A model generated the notes under the pieces. That model did no database searches. It saw only the letters and a list, made by a program, of their open reading frames with translations, and had not been told where the DNA came from. From a virus: a DNA stretch of 42,886 nt. The first letter of the stretch is position 1. Every line of letters starts with the position of its first letter. The stretch covers positions 1 to 42,886 of the IMG/VR virus record IMGVR_UViG_3300040808_000801; one strand, given 5' to 3'. Below, one piece after another: positions 39,952-42,886 of the stretch. A program made the position numbers and the translations under genes.

Positions 39952-39959
39952 TATTTATC
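39952..39959 (-). promoter_or_regulatory. T4-type late promoter element
   Basis: GATAAATA on the minus strand, then TTTAC and ATG 39946, with no Shine-Dalgarno sequence. Confidence 0.65.
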
Positions 39960-39985
39960 CTTATAGATTAAGTGCGTATATAAAG

Positions 39986-40021
39986 AAAAGCGAGAATTGA
40001 CGTTAACCAATCCTCGCTTTT
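39986..40021 (-). terminator. Terminator after gp19
   Basis: On the minus strand the stem AAAAGCGAG/CTCGCTTTT has an 18-nt loop and is followed by CTTTATATA. The stem itself ends in T4, and it could also work in the other direction (A/T-symmetric). Confidence 0.7.
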
Positions 40022-40046
40022 TATAATGCCAATCGTTGAAACTAGT

Positions 40047-40688
40047 TTAGTTAGAAACTGTTGTTCCGCCAATAGCGCCTGTAGTAGCTCTTGCAACAGA
40101 CTCACCGATACCAGTGATATCATCGCCACCGAATTGTACAGCGTTATCATAACGGATTGTTAATGAAGTAGTTACTGCATCACTAGTAGCATATGCTAAT
40201 GTATTGTAGTTTGCTGATTCGATATAACATCCTACTAGTTGGAATCTATCAATTACATTTGCTCCGTCTGTACCATTACCACCGTCTAGGATTTCAATTC
40301 TAGTTTGGAATTTGTACGAACCACTTGACACAGCACTTTGCTGCTCAAAGAAGTCAAATTGTCTTTGAAGTTGCTGACCAACAATTTTTTGTACGTTGTT
40401 GTTTGCATCTTCACGCAATGTAAGCGTAACTGGTTCCCATGTGTGCTTGCCTGCAAGATATGTTCTTGAGTTATAAGCATCAATTGTCATTTGTTCAAAA
40501 GATAAGTTAGGACGAGTTACGTCTACCACTTGTCTTGAAATTTCTCTAGTACCGTCTGGTCCACCAGTAGTACCAAAATTATCTAATAATACTCTAAAAC
40601 GATACTGTAATTTAGGCATCAATAAAGATGAGTTTGATCCAGCACCCTCTGTAGGAATACTAATATTTTGTAGTGTTGTGATTGGCAT
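40047..40688 (-). CDS. 19: Tail tube protein gp19
   Basis: A 213-residue protein (T4 gp19 is 163). RFRVLLDNFGTTGGPDGTRE starts the fold, followed by VVDVTRPNLSFEQMTIDAYN, SRTYLAGKHTWEPVTLTLRED, the helical KIVGQQLQRQFDFFEQQS, and IDRFQLVGCYIESANYNTL with a SLTIRYDNAVQF end. It forms hexamer rings of the inner tail tube under the gp18 sheath; gp18 is directly upstream. Late element 40712-40719 and AGGAG before ATG 40688 predict strong late expression from a leadered mRNA. Confidence 0.9.
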   Translation of the reverse strand: MPITTLQNISIPTEGAGSNSSLLMPKLQYRFRVLLDNFGTTGGPDGTREISRQVVDVTRPNLSFEQMTIDAYNSRTYLAGKHTWEPVTLTLREDANNNVQKIVGQQLQRQFDFFEQQSAVSSGSYKFQTRIEILDGGNGTDGANVIDRFQLVGCYIESANYNTLAYATSDAVTTSLTIRYDNAVQFGGDDITGIGESVARATTGAIGGTTVSN

Positions 40689-40711
40689 TTTTTAATCTCC
40701 TGTTACACATG

Positions 40712-40719
40712 TATTTATG
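40712..40719 (-). promoter_or_regulatory. T4-type late promoter element for gp19
   Basis: CATAAATA on the minus strand, 23 nt before ATG 40688. The leader carries CAGGAG. Confidence 0.6.
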
Positions 40720-40726
40720 CTGTTTT

Positions 40727-40748
40727 GGGTGGAGTATTTCATCCACCC
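40727..40748 (-). terminator. Hairpin between gp18 and gp19
   Basis: On the minus strand GGGTGGA-8 nt-TCCACCC, followed by AAAACAGC. There is no T tract, so it may stabilise the gp18 mRNA 3' end or act as a weak terminator. Confidence 0.4.
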
Positions 40749-40762
40749 ATAAAGTGCGCATA

Positions 40763-42886
40763 TTATCCTAGTGCAGCAATCTCCCCAGTATTCTTAAGTC
40801 TTAGCGGAATGTAAATAAATTCAATCGCCTTAACTGGTTCAATAGCTACATCTAAATAAAGCTCGTTACGATCAATTCTAGCTGCTGTGTTATTTGATTC
40901 ATCACATACAACCAAGTAATCGTAAACAGCTCTTAGTGCTACCAATTCTAATAACAGTGCATCTGCCGCTGCTTTAATTTGGTCACGTGTAATCTTGTCA
41001 TTTGGTTCAAACAAGTATGGTTTTGCCAATAGTTCAAGTTGTCCACGTAAGTAAACAGTCAAACGTGCTACGTTAACTCTATCCAATGCACTTGCATTTC
41101 TTGCACGAGTCTTTTGCCCAAATACTACTAATCCTGCACCACTTAAGAATGTAATTGGATTAATTTTATTTGAATATAGTGTATCACGCTGTCCTGTGTT
41201 TAGTGCTACTGAAACAAACTCTCCTTCGCTATTAATATAACCTGAGCTTGTTGCGTTGCTTACACCGCCTCGTCTTGTACCTGCTGGAGCAAACCAGGGG
41301 AACGCAACTTGGTCGTTAAGTATAATAGTACGTAGTGCCATGTGGCTTGGAGGAACAACAATGTTATTACCAAAGTTGTCACTTGTGAAGCCTGAACCAT
41401 AATACATAGCCATATACTCGTCAAAGCTCACTGCACCATTGTCGTTGTCTTCAACAGCAAGTTTAACGTTTGATGCCCATTCATTTAATGAAGTTGCGTC
41501 TGGTGTTAAACGGAATGGTGTATCACCAACTACAAACGATGTTAAACGTCTATCAGTGTTTAGTGTAATCATTTCACCAATTAGTTCAGGATAACCTGGT
41601 GTTGCCATTAAGTTAAACTGACGTGATTCTTCGTCACGTATCTCTTGGTTACTGTTTACTAGTGCTTGTAATGCTTGTACAACACTCTTGCGTTGTGCAT
41701 GACGTCCAAATGTTCCTGAACCGTCTTCGTTATTGCCTGAGTCTGTTACCCAACGATGTGGATAATAATTGCTCATGCTTAGATCTCCATAACGTCCGTT
41801 AGTTCCATTAGTGTCTACGTAGTTACGCTCAAAACGTTTGACATTGAAACCACTTCTACGTGTGTTCCATAGCAACATACCTCTTGGATATAATGCAGGA
41901 TCTGGAGCATCTGGATCTAAATAATCGCTAGTAATCATTTCTGCAATAGTTGCATTTGGTGCTACTAATGTTGTACCACCAGTGTCGCCATAGCGAGCAT
42001 CACCAAACAAAATTCCATCTTCAGTAGTTTGATCTGCTTTATCAACTAAAATCCAACCACTTGCTCCTGTTGCAGCAATAGTTGCATTGTATTTGTAAAT
42101 TACTGGATAGTTTTCTACGCTTGCTGTGCTAATCCAAATATCACCTGTTACTAGTGCTGATACACCGTCTGCTTGTGTTTTTGGTTCAGCTGCTGATACA
42201 ATTGGACCTTCTGGATCTGTACCACTAAATGGACTTGCAATTGAGCTTTCACCTGACGCTCCGTCATATGCAAGACCTACCCAAGTTTCACCATTGTGTA
42301 CCATAATGTCAACTTCGTCAACAATTGAATTGTACCATAGTGCGCCTTGTGCTGTTAAGCTCAATGGTGCGCTATTTGAAGCAGTATAAGTTAATGGTGC
42401 CCAGTTTGAAGCTACAAACTGCTTTGGTGATGTAGCTGCTGTTGTGCCTGGAGCAAAATACAAGTTAGTTGTTCCGCCTGCACTTGCACTAAAGCCAAAT
42501 AGTTCTAAGCCGCCATCGGTATCAACTAAGTCAATTTCACCGCCTAACTTGTGTGAAATCTGTACACGGTTTTGTGCATCAACTACAGCAATAACATTTG
42601 TTAATCCTGCTGCGTTAATTTGACCAGCTAATGTATCTGCATCAGCAATGTCAGCAGTAGTTGTAACGCTTACTGTGACTGCTGATGTTTTACTAGCTGA
42701 AGCTGCTGTTGTTTCTGCAATAGTAAATGTATATGTAGCTGCTGTAATACCTGTTGATGAAACTTTAGCACTAGTAATTACAGTTGCTCCAATTGCACTT
42801 CTACGATATATTTTAAAATCTCCAATTGGTGGTGTAGTACCGTTAACATTAACGTCTGCAAACAAAGAATCAACAGTGATGTTTGT
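40763..42886 (-). CDS. 18: Tail sheath protein gp18, partial (N-terminus outside window)
   Basis: The frame is open to the window edge, giving the last 707 residues (T4 gp18 is 659 in full), so the protein is larger than T4's. The C-terminal domain is diagnostic: RVNVARLTVYLRGQLELLAK, then PYLFEPNDKITRDQIKAAAD, VYDYLVVCDESNN, RIDRNELYLDVAIEPVKAIE and FIYIPLRL. The middle holds PWFAPAGTRRGGV, the conserved sheath Pro-Trp-Ala-Pro-Ala-Gly motif. The N-terminal part is a repeat-poor beta domain rich in Ala/Thr, probably surface-exposed. A TTG at 42863-42865 in the frame is internal, not a start. Confidence 0.92.
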   Translation of the reverse strand, partial: TNITVDSLFADVNVNGTTPPIGDFKIYRRSAIGATVITSAKVSSTGITAATYTFTIAETTAASASKTSAVTVSVTTTADIADADTLAGQINAAGLTNVIAVVDAQNRVQISHKLGGEIDLVDTDGGLELFGFSASAGGTTNLYFAPGTTAATSPKQFVASNWAPLTYTASNSAPLSLTAQGALWYNSIVDEVDIMVHNGETWVGLAYDGASGESSIASPFSGTDPEGPIVSAAEPKTQADGVSALVTGDIWISTASVENYPVIYKYNATIAATGASGWILVDKADQTTEDGILFGDARYGDTGGTTLVAPNATIAEMITSDYLDPDAPDPALYPRGMLLWNTRRSGFNVKRFERNYVDTNGTNGRYGDLSMSNYYPHRWVTDSGNNEDGSGTFGRHAQRKSVVQALQALVNSNQEIRDEESRQFNLMATPGYPELIGEMITLNTDRRLTSFVVGDTPFRLTPDATSLNEWASNVKLAVEDNDNGAVSFDEYMAMYYGSGFTSDNFGNNIVVPPSHMALRTIILNDQVAFPWFAPAGTRRGGVSNATSSGYINSEGEFVSVALNTGQRDTLYSNKINPITFLSGAGLVVFGQKTRARNASALDRVNVARLTVYLRGQLELLAKPYLFEPNDKITRDQIKAAADALLLELVALRAVYDYLVVCDESNNTAARIDRNELYLDVAIEPVKAIEFIYIPLRLKNTGEIAALG

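Noticed and set aside
40727-40748. Full rho-independent terminator after gp18
   Set aside because: The hairpin is good but is followed by AAAACAGC, not a T tract, so I list it only as a weak or mRNA-end hairpin.
1-42886. tRNA genes, integrase, repressor or photosynthesis genes
   Set aside because: I looked for tRNA-like cloverleaf stretches in the short gaps and for these protein families and saw none; almost the whole window is coding.

Overview
The window is part of the genome of a T4-like, contractile-tailed marine phage. The diagnostic genes are the tail sheath (gp18) and tube (gp19), both terminase subunits (gp16, gp17), the head-completion protein gp4, the recombination set UvsX/UvsY/UvsW, the single-strand DNA-binding protein gp32, the DnaB-type helicase gp41 and the primase gp61. 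There is no integrase, repressor, tRNA or photosynthesis gene in view. AT-rich coding, peptide deformylase, 2OG-Fe(II) oxygenases, a NodU-like carbamoyltransferase and a large glycan-synthesis set fit marine T4-like phages of the cyanophage/pelagiphage kind. The Kdo genes kdsA and kdsB suggest a Gram-negative host whose envelope carries Kdo, more likely a marine proteobacterium than a marine cyanobacterium. The host assignment is inference.

Layout, read leftward on the minus strand from 42.9 kb: tail and packaging block (gp18, gp19, a tube-fold protein, gp4, gp16, gp17 and two glycine/alanine-rich proteins) from 42.9 to 31.6 kb; recombination block (gp32, uvsX, uvsY) from 31.4 to 28.6 kb; glycosylation block from 28.6 to 20.7 kb (three GT-A glycosyltransferases, four copies of one surface-glycan domain, two methyltransferases and a cytidylyltransferase-cupin fusion); uvsW and conserved unknowns from 20.7 to 17.3 kb; Kdo block with cupins, a gp62-like protein, a zinc-finger protein, peptide deformylase and a miniature DnaE-like polymerase palm from 17.3 to 13.1 kb; a baseplate/fibre-like protein, primase, a 44-residue gene, carbamoyltransferase, SGNH-like protein and gp41 from 12.7 to 7.6 kb; tail-fibre and glycine-rich adhesin genes from 7.5 to 5.4 kb.

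On the plus strand at 365-5430 lies a tightly overlapping array of seven 2OG-Fe(II) oxygenases, a small membrane protein and one unknown. It is bracketed by two minus-strand paralogs of an unfamiliar gene (1-308 and 5399-5833). The only other plus-strand gene is at 12715-13083.

Two promoter classes can be read directly. Near-consensus sigma70 promoters (TTGAC[A/T], 16-17 bp, TATAAT-like) precede gp41, primase, the gene upstream of uvsW, and gp32. T4-type late elements (NATAAATA and near variants) precede the structural genes, a five-gene glycan operon and, as a one-mismatch variant, the oxygenase array. In ten cases of both classes the -10 element ends only 4-6 nt before the start codon with no Shine-Dalgarno sequence, which predicts leaderless mRNAs. 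Genes inside operons usually overlap by 4-30 nt, and several use TTG or GTG behind a good Shine-Dalgarno sequence. No gene-free stretch longer than 300 bases exists; the longest, about 157 bases, is the gp32 leader.
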